Shown: piece after piece, positions 1 through 8,606 of the stretch
Layout: each line of letters opens with the position of its first letter
Position numbering within the stretch: position 1 is the first letter of the stretch
From: Burkholderia lata
GTDB taxonomy: Bacteria > Pseudomonadota > Gammaproteobacteria > Burkholderiales > Burkholderiaceae
NCBI RefSeq assembly: GCF_902499335.1
Contig: NZ_CABVQK010000006.1
Span: 124,001 to 188,000 of the forward strand
Direction of reading: 5' to 3'
Length of the DNA stretch: 64,000 nt
Program-made: the position numbers and the translations under genes
The notes under the pieces: generated by a model
What the model saw: the letters and a program-made list of their open reading frames with translations, nothing else
What the model was told of the DNA's origin: nothing
Databases searched by the model: none

Positions 1-965
1 TAGCCGGGCGCGAGCGTCTTCGAGAACGAACTGCAGTGCATCACGAGGCCGTGTCGATCGAACGCGCGCGCGGGCAGCGGATAGTCGGGGCCGAAATGCA
101 GCTCGCCGTACACGTCGTCCTCGATCAGCGGCACGTCGCGCGCGGCGAGCAACTCGACGAGCGCGCGCTTTTTCTCGGCGGACAGCGTGACGCCGGTCGG
201 ATTCTGGAAATTGGTCATGAACCAGCACGCGCGGATGTCGTGCCGGTCGAGCGCGTGCGCGAGCGCATCGAGATCGAGGCCCGTGCGCGGATCGACGGGA
301 ATCTCCACCGCGCGCAGGTCGAGCCGCTCGATTGCCTGCAGTGCCGCATAGAAGCCGGGCGCCTCGACGGCCACGACGTCGCCGGGCCGCGTGACGGCCA
401 TCAGGCACAGGTTCAGCGCTTCGAGCGCGCCGTTCGTGACGACGATCTCGTCGATGGGCTGTGAGATGCCCGTCGCGAGATAGCGCCGGGCGATCTGCTG
501 GCGCAGTGCCTCGTTGCCGGGCGGCAGGTCGACGACCGTGCTCCACGGGCTGACGAGCCGGGTGGCCTGCGCGAGCGATTTCGCGAGACGCGGCAGCGGA
601 AACAGTTGCGGCGACGGGAAGGCGGAGCCGAGCGGCACGATGCCGGGTTGCGTGGCCGCATCGAGGACGGAGAACACGAGGCTGCTGATGTCGACCTTGC
701 GCGTGGCGCCGGGACGGCTTGCGCGGCGCTTGGCAGCGGGGCTCGCCTCCGGCGTGGCGCCCGGCGCGACGTAGTAGCCCGAGCGTTCGCGTGCGCGGAT
801 CAGCCCCCACTGTTCGAGCAGGTAGTACGCGCGAAACACCGTCGACTGGCTCACGCCGTGCTGCGCGATGATCTGCCGCAGCGACGGCAGGCGCGTGCCG
901 ACGGCGAGGTTGCCGTTGCGGATGTCGTCGGCGATCGTGTGGGCGAGGGTTTCGTAGCGTTTCAT
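1..965 (-). CDS. MocR-family regulator (GntR HTH + aminotransferase domain), 3' end off the window
   Basis: Read from ATG at 965, the first 70 residues form a GntR winged helix (LPSLRQ, GVSQSTVFRAYYLLE). A linker follows, then a class I/II aminotransferase fold (VTNGALEALNLCL, NFQNPTG, EDDVYGELHFG). The PLP-lysine motif SFSKTLAPG lies at the window edge, so about 321 codons are present and the last 100-150 are missing. MocR proteins use PLP or PLP-bound substrates as effectors and regulate amino-acid, B6 or GABA genes. The target here is unknown. The MFS gene on the same strand ends 130 bp upstream and is probably unrelated. Confidence 0.9.
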   Translation of the reverse strand, partial: MKRYETLAHTIADDIRNGNLAVGTRLPSLRQIIAQHGVSQSTVFRAYYLLEQWGLIRARERSGYYVAPGATPEASPAAKRRASRPGATRKVDISSLVFSVLDAATQPGIVPLGSAFPSPQLFPLPRLAKSLAQATRLVSPWSTVVDLPPGNEALRQQIARRYLATGISQPIDEIVVTNGALEALNLCLMAVTRPGDVVAVEAPGFYAALQAIERLDLRAVEIPVDPRTGLDLDALAHALDRHDIRACWFMTNFQNPTGVTLSAEKKRALVELLAARDVPLIEDDVYGELHFGPDYPLPARAFDRHGLVMHCSSFSKTLAPG

Positions 966-1094
966 CGGCGAGGGTGGCGCGCGCCGTCGCCGCGCGCGGG
1001 CCGGAGTGGCGCCGCGCCGGCGGGCGCGGCTCATTGTCCGATGCGCGGCCCGAAAAGGAAAGCGCGGGCGCGTCGGCCGCGCTTTCCTGCCGCG

Positions 1095-2405
1095 TCAGGC
1101 CGCGTTCGGCTCGACGTTTCGCGGGTTCGCACCGCCGCGCAGCGGCGGCAACGGCTCGACCTTGCCGACGATGAACAGGTACGACAGTGCGCCGACCACG
1201 CACAACGCACCGGCCACCGCGAGCGGCACGACGAACGAGCCCTTCGTGATCGACAGCATCACGCCCGTGAACGTCGTGATGAAGATTCCCGCGAGGTTGC
1301 CCGCGAAGTTCTGGATGCCGCCGAGCGATGCGACATGCGCCGGCGTCGGCGCGACTTCGCCGACGAGCGTCCACACGTTGGCGCCCGCGAACGACAGGCT
1401 CGCATAAGCCAGCGCGAACAGGCCGAGGCAGGCCCACACGCTTTCGACGAACGCCGACAGCGCGATCGACGAAGACAGCAGCATCCCGAGCACGAGGCAG
1501 GTCTTGCGCGCGGCGGTCGCGCTCCAGCCACGGCGGAACAGGCTGTCCGACACATAGCCGCCGAGCCAGCCGCCCGGAATCGCGAGCAGCGCGGGCAGCA
1601 TGCCCCACGTGCCGAGCGACGCGAGCGAGAAGCCGCGCGATTGCAGCAGGTAGCTCGGGAACCACGTGATGAAGAAGTAGATCGCGAAGTTCAGGCAGAA
1701 CAGGCCGATCATCATGCCCCACACGGTGCGGTAGCGGAACAGGTCGAGCCACGACACCTTCGGGCCGTCGGTTGCGGCCGCAACGGTCGGTGCACCGCGT
1801 TGCGCGAGCAGTGCATCGACGGCGTCGGGCGCGATCGCGCGATAGCGTTCCGGGTCGCGATAGATGAACCACCACGCCAGTGCCCACACGATGCCGATGC
1901 CGCCCGTGATCACGAACGACCCGCGCCAGCCGACGATCGAGATCAGCCAGGCGACGAGCGGCAGCGACAGCGCCGAGCCGACGCGTGAACCGCTGTCGAA
2001 GATGCTGCTTGCGAGCCCGCGTTCGCTGCGCGGGAACCAGTTGAACGCGACCTTCGCGAACGACGGGATCGCGGCCGCTTCGCCGACGCCGAGCATCAGC
2101 CGCACGCCGACGAGCTGCGTGAGGCCGCGCGCGGCGCCGGTCGCGACGGTAAACACCGACCACCAGCCGACCGCGAGCGCGAGGCTCACGCGTACGCCGA
2201 CCTTGTCGATGAACCAGCCGGCCGGCAGTTGCAGGAACGCGTAGGTCCAGAAGAACGCGCTCAGCACGAGCCCCATGCCGACAGCGTCGAGGCCGAGATC
2301 GGCGCGGATGCTGGGCGCCGCGATCGCGAGGTTCGCGCGGTCGATGAAGTTGATGACGTTGGCCAGGAAGCACATGAGGATCATGGCCCATCGGATGCGT
2401 GGCAT
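1095..2405 (-). CDS. MFS transporter, anion:cation symporter family (hexuronate/aldarate type)
   Basis: A 436-residue, 12-helix major facilitator. The N-terminal helix (MILMCFLANVINFIDRANLA) and the following DKVGVR loop are typical of the ACS family (ExuT, GudP, GarP). I start it at ATG 2405 (MPRIRW), because the 41 residues upstream are Arg/Pro-rich and unlike the family. It lies 70 bp downstream of uxuA on the same strand and next to a hexuronate-type regulator, so import of glucuronate, galacturonate or a breakdown product is the likely role. The exact substrate cannot be read from sequence. Confidence 0.9.
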   Translation of the reverse strand: MPRIRWAMILMCFLANVINFIDRANLAIAAPSIRADLGLDAVGMGLVLSAFFWTYAFLQLPAGWFIDKVGVRVSLALAVGWWSVFTVATGAARGLTQLVGVRLMLGVGEAAAIPSFAKVAFNWFPRSERGLASSIFDSGSRVGSALSLPLVAWLISIVGWRGSFVITGGIGIVWALAWWFIYRDPERYRAIAPDAVDALLAQRGAPTVAAATDGPKVSWLDLFRYRTVWGMMIGLFCLNFAIYFFITWFPSYLLQSRGFSLASLGTWGMLPALLAIPGGWLGGYVSDSLFRRGWSATAARKTCLVLGMLLSSSIALSAFVESVWACLGLFALAYASLSFAGANVWTLVGEVAPTPAHVASLGGIQNFAGNLAGIFITTFTGVMLSITKGSFVVPLAVAGALCVVGALSYLFIVGKVEPLPPLRGGANPRNVEPNAA

Positions 2406-2476
2406 GCGGTGTCTCCGCGCGGAATGTCGTGGCGGGCCGTCGGCGATCCGCAGCGCCGGCGGCCTCGATGGGCGAG

Positions 2477-3541
2477 TTATCGCGTGGCTTGCGACGGCGT
2501 GCGGTCGAACTTCGCGAGCGCTTCCCACAGGCCGTTCAGGTAGACCGCGCCGAGCGCGCGATCATAGAGGCCGTAGCCGGGCTTGCCCGTCTCGCCCCAG
2601 ATCATGCGGCCGTGGTCGGGGCGCACGTAACCGGTGAAGCCGGTGTCGTGGTACGCCTTCACGATCGCGGCGATGTCGAGCGAGCCGCAGCTCGACAGGT
2701 GGGCGGTTTCCTCGAAATCGCCGTTCGGGTCGACCTTCACGTTGCGGATGTGCGCGAAATGGATGCGGCCCATCGCGCCGAATTCGCGCACGAGTGCCTC
2801 GACATCATTCTGCGGGCCCGCGCCGAGCGAGCCCGAGCACAGCGTCAGCCCGTTCGCGGGCGTGTCGACGATGCGCACGATCCGCGCGAGATCGTCGCGG
2901 TTCTTCACGATGCGCGGCAGCCCGAAGATCGGGCGCGGCGGATCGTCGGGGTGGATCGCCATTTTCACGCCGGCTTCCTCGGCGACGGGGATGATCGCCT
3001 TCAGGAAGTATTCGAGGTTCGCCCACAGCGCCGCTTCGTCGACGTCGCGATATTCGGCGAGCAGCGCCTTCAACTGTTCGGGCCGGTAGCTCGAATCCCA
3101 GCCCGGCAGCGCGATGCCGTCGTCCGGATCGATCCGGTCGACCGCGTCGGTGCTGAACGCGAGGCAGGTCGAGCCGTCGTCGAGCGTCTTCGACAGCTCG
3201 GTGCGCGTCCAGTCGAACACGGGCATGAAGTTGTAGCAAATGACGCGCACGCCGGCCGCGCCGAGATGGCGAATCGTCTGACGGTAGTTGTCGATCAGGC
3301 GGTCACGGCCCGGCTTGCCGAGCTTGATGTCCTCGTGGACGGGCACGGATTCGACGACTTCGAACTGCAGGCCGGCGCGCTCGATCGTCGCCTTCAGCGC
3401 GTCGATCTTGTACGCGGGCCAGACTTCGCCCACCGGTTCGTCGTAGATCGCGGACACGATATGCGTGACGCCCGGGATCTGGCGGATGTATTGCAGCGAG
3501 ACCGGATCGGACTCGCCGTACCAACGGAATGACATCTTCAC
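2477..3541 (-). CDS. uxuA: Mannonate dehydratase
   Basis: UxuA converts D-mannonate to 2-keto-3-deoxygluconate in hexuronate catabolism (EC 4.2.1.8). The protein has 354 residues, within the family range, and opens with [19 protein letters not shown], the family's characteristic N-terminus; later segments ([30 protein letters not shown]) are also typical. I prefer the GTG at 3541 because AGGAG lies 8 nt upstream; an ATG at 3535 is possible. It forms a probable operon with the downstream MFS transporter and is divergent from the FadR-type regulator. The shared gap has three palindromic operators. Confidence 0.95.
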   Translation of the reverse strand: MKMSFRWYGESDPVSLQYIRQIPGVTHIVSAIYDEPVGEVWPAYKIDALKATIERAGLQFEVVESVPVHEDIKLGKPGRDRLIDNYRQTIRHLGAAGVRVICYNFMPVFDWTRTELSKTLDDGSTCLAFSTDAVDRIDPDDGIALPGWDSSYRPEQLKALLAEYRDVDEAALWANLEYFLKAIIPVAEEAGVKMAIHPDDPPRPIFGLPRIVKNRDDLARIVRIVDTPANGLTLCSGSLGAGPQNDVEALVREFGAMGRIHFAHIRNVKVDPNGDFEETAHLSSCGSLDIAAIVKAYHDTGFTGYVRPDHGRMIWGETGKPGYGLYDRALGAVYLNGLWEALAKFDRTPSQATR

Positions 3542-3624
3542 TGGAGCGGCTCCTGGCTGGCGGTTGTTGCATCGGGCGGACGGGCGGCAGCGTGCCGGCC
3601 CGTCTCCGGTGTGCGGATTATGAT

Positions 3625-3756
3625 TGGTATGCCAGTTGTGCGGGATAGTGGTTTACCAGTTGTCGGGTTCAGATCTGGCTGGCATGGCGCTTCAGGAAAA
3701 GCCCGTACACACCGGTCAACAAGCGGAATCGGATGCTGGCCGGAATTGGTGTACCA
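3625..3756. promoter_or_regulatory. Three TGGTxTxCCA operators in the uxuA/regulator divergent gap
   Basis: Three near-palindromes share one pattern: TGGTATGCCA (3625-3634), TGGTTTACCA (3649-3658) and TGGTGTACCA (3747-3756). The first two have centres 24 bp apart, close to uxuA; the third is about 54 bp before the regulator start. The pattern matches the TGGTATACCA core known for UxuR/ExuR-type FadR-subfamily regulators. Inference: the adjacent GntR protein binds here to repress uxuA and itself, relieved by a hexuronate intermediate. Confidence 0.8.
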
Positions 3757-3809
3757 TTTTGGCGATCCGGCGCCGCGACGGCGCCGGCCAGCCTGTTGCG
3801 AGCCTTTCG

Positions 3810-4532
3810 ATGACCGATCTTTCCAGCCTGCCAGCCAGCCGCGACACCGATGCCGCGGACCGCTCCTATATCGGCCTTGCGCGGCAGATTCACGCGATGG
3901 TGGCCGCCGGTGCGTTCGAGGCGGGCGCGCGGCTGCCGTCCGAGCGCAGCCTGGCCGACCAGTTCGGCGTGAGCCGCACGCAGGTGCGCGAAGCGATCAT
4001 CGCGCTCGAGGTGCAGGGGATCGTCGAGGTGCGGATCGGCTCGGGCATCTACGTATCGGCGGCCGACGCGGCGCGGCCGGTGACGTTCGAGGTGCCGCGC
4101 GGCCCGGGGCCGATCGAGACGCTGCGCGCACGCGGGCTGATCGAGGCGGAAGTCGCGGCGCTCGCGGCCACCGAACGCAAGGATGCGGATCTCGACCGGC
4201 TGTTTTTCTCGCTGACGACGATGCGCGAGCAGATGGACGACAAGGCCGCGTATGACGCGGCCGATCGCCAGTTCCACCTGCGTATCGCGGAATCGACCGG
4301 CAACACGGTGCTGCTGCACATGGTCACCGCGATGTGGGACTGCGCGCGCAGCGATCCGCTGTGGGACAAGATCGAGGAGCATTTTCACTCGACCGCGCTG
4401 CGCGAGGCGTCGCAGGAAGATCACCAGCGGATCTTCGCGGCGATCATGGCGCGCGACGCGGCCGCGGCACGCGAAGCGATGCGTGCACACCTGTCGCGCG
4501 TGATCGCGGAATTCACGCAGGCGTGGCGCTGA
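3810..4532 (+). CDS. GntR-family regulator, FadR subfamily (UxuR/ExuR-like)
   Basis: 240 residues from ATG 3810 (MTDLSSLPAS); frames upstream of this Met run through the operator region and are not coding. The N-terminus is a winged helix (LPSERSLADQFGVSRTQVREAIIALEVQGIVEVRIGSG is split across residues about 45-85) and the C-terminus is an all-helical FCD effector domain (DRQFHLRIAESTGN, LREASQEDHQRIFAAI). The family represses sugar-acid genes. Its divergence from uxuA and the operators between them point to hexuronate-responsive control of uxuA and the transporter. Confidence 0.92.
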   Translation: MTDLSSLPASRDTDAADRSYIGLARQIHAMVAAGAFEAGARLPSERSLADQFGVSRTQVREAIIALEVQGIVEVRIGSGIYVSAADAARPVTFEVPRGPGPIETLRARGLIEAEVAALAATERKDADLDRLFFSLTTMREQMDDKAAYDAADRQFHLRIAESTGNTVLLHMVTAMWDCARSDPLWDKIEEHFHSTALREASQEDHQRIFAAIMARDAAAAREAMRAHLSRVIAEFTQAWR

Positions 4533-4689
4533 CGTTCGTTCCATCAGAGGAAACGGGCCGGCGTAACGCCACCCTCATGCGGCGGTGGCGACCGGCGCAC
4601 ACCCCTTGTACGGCTTCTTCCGATTGCGCGACCGTAGGTTTTATGGTCTTGTTGCGGGATATCGCATCGACTCGAAAAAGGACAGTCGA

Positions 4690-5820
4690 ATGCAGCCGGG
4701 CGATTCACACGGGGTCCTATTCATCAGGGGAATCGGCGCACGTACGCGCGTACGTATCGCCGTGCGCAGGCTGCTCATCATTTTGACAGTGGGCTTGCTT
4801 GCCCCTGCGCTCGCGGCGTTCGCCGCGTCTCCCGAAGCCGTCAACGACAACGTGCTGCGCGTGCTTGCATGGCCCGGCTATGCGGACAGCGACGTCGTCA
4901 GCGCGTTCGAGGCGCAATTTCACGCACGTGTCGAAGTGACGTTCGTCGACTCCGACGAAGCACTGTGGGCGCGGATGCACAGCGCGGCGCCACCGCCGTA
5001 CGACGTGCTGGCCGCGAACACGGCCGAGATCCAGCGCTATGCGCACGAACGCTTGCTCGCGCCGATCGACCTGTCGCGCATCCCGAACCGGCGGCGCCAG
5101 TTGCCGAACTTCCAGCAGCTCGCGACGATCGACGGGCTCGTCGAAGAGGGCGCCACGTATGCGATCCCGTTCACGTATTCATCGATGGGGCTGATCTACG
5201 ACCGCAAGCAGGTGCCGGCCGCGCCGCGCTCGATGCGGGAGCTGTGGAATCCGCGCTACCGCGGCAAGGTGCTCGACTTCAACAGCGCGCAGCACAATTT
5301 TTCGTTCGCGGCGCTGGCGCTCGGCTATTCCGATCCGTTTCGCCTGTCGCCTGCGCAGACGCTCGCCGTCGCGCACAAGCTGATCGACCTGCGCCGCAAC
5401 CTGCTGACGTACTACACGCTTCCTGAAGAGGCGACCGAGCTGTTCGTCCAGCATCGCGCGGCGCTGATGTTCGGCAACTACGGCACGCAGCAGGTCGAAC
5501 TGCTGCGGCGGGCCGGCGCGGACGTCGGCTACGTGATTCCGGATGAAGGCGCGCTCGCGTGGCTCGACTGCTGGGCCGTCACGCGCGGCGCGCAACATCC
5601 CGAGCTCGCGTTCGCATGGATCAACTACATGCTCGAGCCGGCGATCGGTGCGCTGCTGACCGAACGCCAGGGCCTCGCGAACACGCTCGCGGCGCCACCG
5701 GGCCTCGACACCGGGCACCAGCATCTCGTCTGGCTCCAGCCCGTCGAGGACATCGCGCGGCGCGAATCGCTGTGGAGCCGCATCGTGTCGGGCGACCGTC
5801 CGGAGCGGTTCGGAAAATGA
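4690..5820 (+). CDS. PotD-like periplasmic polyamine-type binding protein
   Basis: 376 residues starting at ATG 4690, preceded by AAGGAC. An Arg-rich N-region and the hydrophobic stretch LLIILTVGLLAPALAAFAA form a signal peptide. The mature part is a family 1 solute-binding protein of spermidine/putrescine type: VLRVLAWPGYADSDVV at the start, YAIPFTYSSMGLIYD in the middle, and DEGALAWLDCWAV with FAWINYML near the end. No ABC permease or ATPase is nearby. Instead its stop codon overlaps the start of a membrane GGDEF protein (ATGA). I infer a ligand-sensing subunit rather than an importer component; the ligand is a guess. Confidence 0.88.
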   Translation: MQPGDSHGVLFIRGIGARTRVRIAVRRLLIILTVGLLAPALAAFAASPEAVNDNVLRVLAWPGYADSDVVSAFEAQFHARVEVTFVDSDEALWARMHSAAPPPYDVLAANTAEIQRYAHERLLAPIDLSRIPNRRRQLPNFQQLATIDGLVEEGATYAIPFTYSSMGLIYDRKQVPAAPRSMRELWNPRYRGKVLDFNSAQHNFSFAALALGYSDPFRLSPAQTLAVAHKLIDLRRNLLTYYTLPEEATELFVQHRAALMFGNYGTQQVELLRRAGADVGYVIPDEGALAWLDCWAVTRGAQHPELAFAWINYMLEPAIGALLTERQGLANTLAAPPGLDTGHQHLVWLQPVEDIARRESLWSRIVSGDRPERFGK

Positions 5821-7619
5821 TCCGGCTCGGGCTCACGTCGAAACTGTCGGTGCTGTTTGCGTGCATCGGCGTGATCGCCTCCGGCACGACCGGCTATTAC
5901 GCGTATCGCGCGAACCGCACGATGCTCGTGCAGGAAGCGCAGCACAGCCTGCTGATGTCGACGCAACTGCTCGGGCAACGCTTCACCACGGCGCTGGCCG
6001 ACGTCGCTGACGATGCGCTCGTGCTCGCGCAGCTGCCGTCGTGCGCTCTGGTCTCGGGCGGCGGCAACCAGGATGGCGCGCCACGCGCGCGGCTCGAGCA
6101 GGTCTTCGTCAGCTTTATGAGAAATCACCCGGAGTATCTGCAGATCCGCCTGATCGCGCGCGGGGATTTCGGGCTCGAACGCATCCGCGTCGATCGCGAT
6201 GCGCACGGCATCGTCGTGCTGCCGGACAGTGCGTTCCAGGAGAAAGGACAGTTTTCCTACGTATTCGATACGCTCGCGACGGCGCCCGGTCATATCTACC
6301 TGTCGCCGATCGTGATCAACCACGAGACGGGGTCGCACGCGGCCGAAGGGCTGCCGATCCTGCGCGTGGGCACGCCGGTCGTCGATGCGTCGGGCCAGAC
6401 GGTTGGCGCGCTCGTCGTCGACGTCGAGCTGTCGCGCGTGTTCGCCCGGCTCGAGCGCGACCTGCCGGATGACTACGCGGTGTATCTCGCGAACGAGTGG
6501 GGCGATTTCCTCGTGCACCCTGATCCGTCGCAGACGTTCGGTTTCGATCGCGGCAGGCGCGTGCTGATGCAGGACCGCTTTGCCGCCACCCGCGCGCTGT
6601 TCGACAGCGCACGCGCGAGCGTGACGCTCAATGGCCTCGCGGAGCCCGACGCAGCGCCGGGACAGATGTTCGCGTTCGCGCGCACGCCGTTCGGTCACGA
6701 CGAAGGCAACCGCTTCGTCGTGCTCGGGATGGGGCGTCCGCTCACCGATGTGCTGGCGCCGGCCGGCATGCTCGGCGAACGGATCGTCCGGATGGTGCTC
6801 GTGTCGAGCCTGATGGCGGTGATCCTCGCGATCCTGTTCGCGCGTGCGATGACGCGGCCGCTGCAGACACTCGCGCGCGCCGCGACGCACGTGTTCGACG
6901 ATCCGGTCGCCGAGCAGTTGCCGGTCGGGCGCGCCGACGAGATCGGCGTCCTCGCGCGCTGTTTCGACAGCATGCGTGTCGAGATCCGCACGCAGGTCGG
7001 GATGCTGCGTGCGAAGCAGCTGGAGCTCACGCACCTCGCCGGCCACGATGCGCTGACCGCGCTGCCGAATCGCCTGCTGTTCATGGAGCATCTCGATGCC
7101 GCGATCCGGCGGGCGGCCGCGGTGCATGAGGGGCTGGCCGTGATGTTCGTCGATCTCGACCGCTTCAAGCAGATCAACGACCAGCACGGGCACTCGGCCG
7201 GCGACCGCGCGCTCGTCGCGGTCGCCAAGCGGCTGAGCCTCGCGCTGCGCGGCGGTGACATGGTCGCGCGGCTCGGCGGCGACGAATTCATCGTGCTGAT
7301 TTCGGACGTGCGTTCGCCGTCGGTGATCGGTGACGTCGCGTCGCGCATCCAGCTCGTGATGGCCGAGGAACTGGAGTTCGGCGACCGGCGCGTGGCCGTC
7401 GGCGCGAGCATCGGCGTCAGCGAGTTTCCGGCCGATGGCGCGTCGGCCGAGGAACTGCTCGTCAAGGCCGACGCTGCGATGTACGCGGCGAAGGCGTCCA
7501 CGCAGTGCGCGTTCGTGCGCTATCAGGAACTGGTCGGCAGCGGGAGCGGCTCAGGCGGCGGCACAGGCAGCGGGACGGACGAAGCGGCCGGCCGTGTCGC
7601 GTCGGGCGGCAGCCGGTGA
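5817..7619 (+). CDS. Membrane diguanylate cyclase with periplasmic sensor domain
   Basis: 600 residues. One N-terminal membrane helix (about 6-28), a periplasmic region of roughly 290 residues of Cache-like appearance, a second helix (about 323-345), a HAMP segment (RPLQTLARAATHVF), then GGDEF. The active-site motif GGDEF is at residues 487-491, with an intact RxxD product-inhibition site (RGGD) five residues before it, so cyclic-di-GMP synthesis with feedback control is expected. No EAL domain follows; the tail is a Gly/Ser-rich extension. Translation is coupled to the PotD-like protein by an ATGA overlap. Confidence 0.92.
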   Translation: MIRLGLTSKLSVLFACIGVIASGTTGYYAYRANRTMLVQEAQHSLLMSTQLLGQRFTTALADVADDALVLAQLPSCALVSGGGNQDGAPRARLEQVFVSFMRNHPEYLQIRLIARGDFGLERIRVDRDAHGIVVLPDSAFQEKGQFSYVFDTLATAPGHIYLSPIVINHETGSHAAEGLPILRVGTPVVDASGQTVGALVVDVELSRVFARLERDLPDDYAVYLANEWGDFLVHPDPSQTFGFDRGRRVLMQDRFAATRALFDSARASVTLNGLAEPDAAPGQMFAFARTPFGHDEGNRFVVLGMGRPLTDVLAPAGMLGERIVRMVLVSSLMAVILAILFARAMTRPLQTLARAATHVFDDPVAEQLPVGRADEIGVLARCFDSMRVEIRTQVGMLRAKQLELTHLAGHDALTALPNRLLFMEHLDAAIRRAAAVHEGLAVMFVDLDRFKQINDQHGHSAGDRALVAVAKRLSLALRGGDMVARLGGDEFIVLISDVRSPSVIGDVASRIQLVMAEELEFGDRRVAVGASIGVSEFPADGASAEELLVKADAAMYAAKASTQCAFVRYQELVGSGSGSGGGTGSGTDEAAGRVASGGSR

Positions 7620-7650
7620 CGGCCGGCGGCTGACGGGTACGATGCAAACG

Positions 7651-7680
7651 CAACGAGCCCGTCGCGGGACGGGCTCGTTG
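7651..7680. terminator. Perfect 13-bp hairpin between convergent genes
   Basis: CAACGAGCCCGTC (7651-7663) pairs with GACGGGCTCGTTG (7668-7680) around a 4-nt loop. It sits between the 3' end of the diguanylate cyclase gene and the 3' end of the DUF4148 gene, so it can end both transcripts. No clean T-run follows on either strand, which lowers certainty about rho independence. Confidence 0.65.
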
Positions 7681-7718
7681 CCGGTGCGGACTGCGCGCGA
7701 AGGCGCGCAGCGGCTGGC

Positions 7719-8018
7719 TTAGTGGCCGAAGTAGACCGAGTCGCGCGGGTTTTGCACCTTGGCTGCCGGTGCGCCACCCTGGACGGTCGCGGCCGGTTGC
7801 GCACCGTAGCCGCTGTTGTCGGCGGCGTGCACGCGTGCTTGTGCGGCCTGGATGTCGGCCGGGTAGTACGGGCTCGACTGGCTCGGCTTGTAGCCGGCGC
7901 TTTCGAGCTGGACCAGCTCGTTGCGCACTTGGGCGCGGGTCACGGTGCTTTGGGCGAATGCGCCGAACGAGGCGGACAGGGCGACAGCGGCAACGACTGC
8001 GGAAACGAGCGATTTCAT
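7719..8018 (-). CDS. DUF4148 exported protein
   Basis: 99 residues from ATG 8018, with GGAGG a few bases upstream. The N-terminus (MKSLVSAVVAAVALSASFGAFAQ) is a clear Sec signal peptide. The mature part contains VTRAQVRNELVQLESAGYKPS and PADIQAAQARVHA, typical of DUF4148, a small periplasmic family abundant in Burkholderia with no settled function. It is monocistronic, bounded by the hairpin at 7651-7680. Confidence 0.9.
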   Translation of the reverse strand: MKSLVSAVVAAVALSASFGAFAQSTVTRAQVRNELVQLESAGYKPSQSSPYYPADIQAAQARVHAADNSGYGAQPAATVQGGAPAAKVQNPRDSVYFGH

Positions 8019-8298
8019 GATGACCTCCGATGTTTTTGGCTTTCCGCGTTCGACACCATGTCGTAAGCGGTTGATTACATCGTAGGCGCCGGTCGACCTA
8101 GGGTAAACGTGAGTTTTGGCGAAAGATCGTTGCAGCCGAGACAATAATTTCGAGATAAATGCGTTCTGTCCCTATTCGGCGTTGCCGGATTTGCAAGGGA
8201 GCGGGCGGACGTGCGCCGCGCGGATGACGCGCACGGATGGGCGCCCGGCGGCGGAGGCGCGGGCGGAGGGGAGGCGGACAGGCGGCGACGCTGCCGGA

Positions 8299-8553
8299 TC
8301 AGACGTCGTCGTCGATTTCCTTGCGCTCCCGGCGTTCCTCGTTGCCGCGGCGCGCGCGCAGGCGCTGGCGCGACAGCACGGCGATCACCTGCTGGGTCGG
8401 CGCGCCGGACGGCAGTTCGTTGCGGATGCGATCGGGCACCATGGGCAGGCCCGCACGCTGCCGGCGCAGCGCCTTGGCGATTGCCCGGCGGCATTCGTCA
8501 CCGTGGCAATCCCATTCATCGCGGATTCTCTGGCAATAACGGCATTGTTCCAT
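8299..8553 (-). CDS. Small Cys-containing hypothetical protein
   Basis: 84 residues, not recognised. The first third holds four Cys and one His (CRYCQ, DCHGDEC), a possible small metal site; the rest is Arg-rich and ends in an acidic IDDDV tail. No strong ribosome site is visible before ATG 8553. The ordered Cys pattern and codon use suggest a real gene, but it lies alone between DUF4148 and dsdA and no function can be given. Confidence 0.5.
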   Translation of the reverse strand: MEQCRYCQRIRDEWDCHGDECRRAIAKALRRQRAGLPMVPDRIRNELPSGAPTQQVIAVLSRQRLRARRGNEERRERKEIDDDV

Positions 8554-8606
8554 CGAGACAGTCTAACGTGTCTTCGGGAACGAGGCTGGACGCCGGCCCC
8601 AACGCG

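Noticed and set aside
606-1988. Plus-strand 460-codon frame at the left end
   Set aside because: Antisense to the MFS transporter and MocR genes; no motif, very high Arg content.
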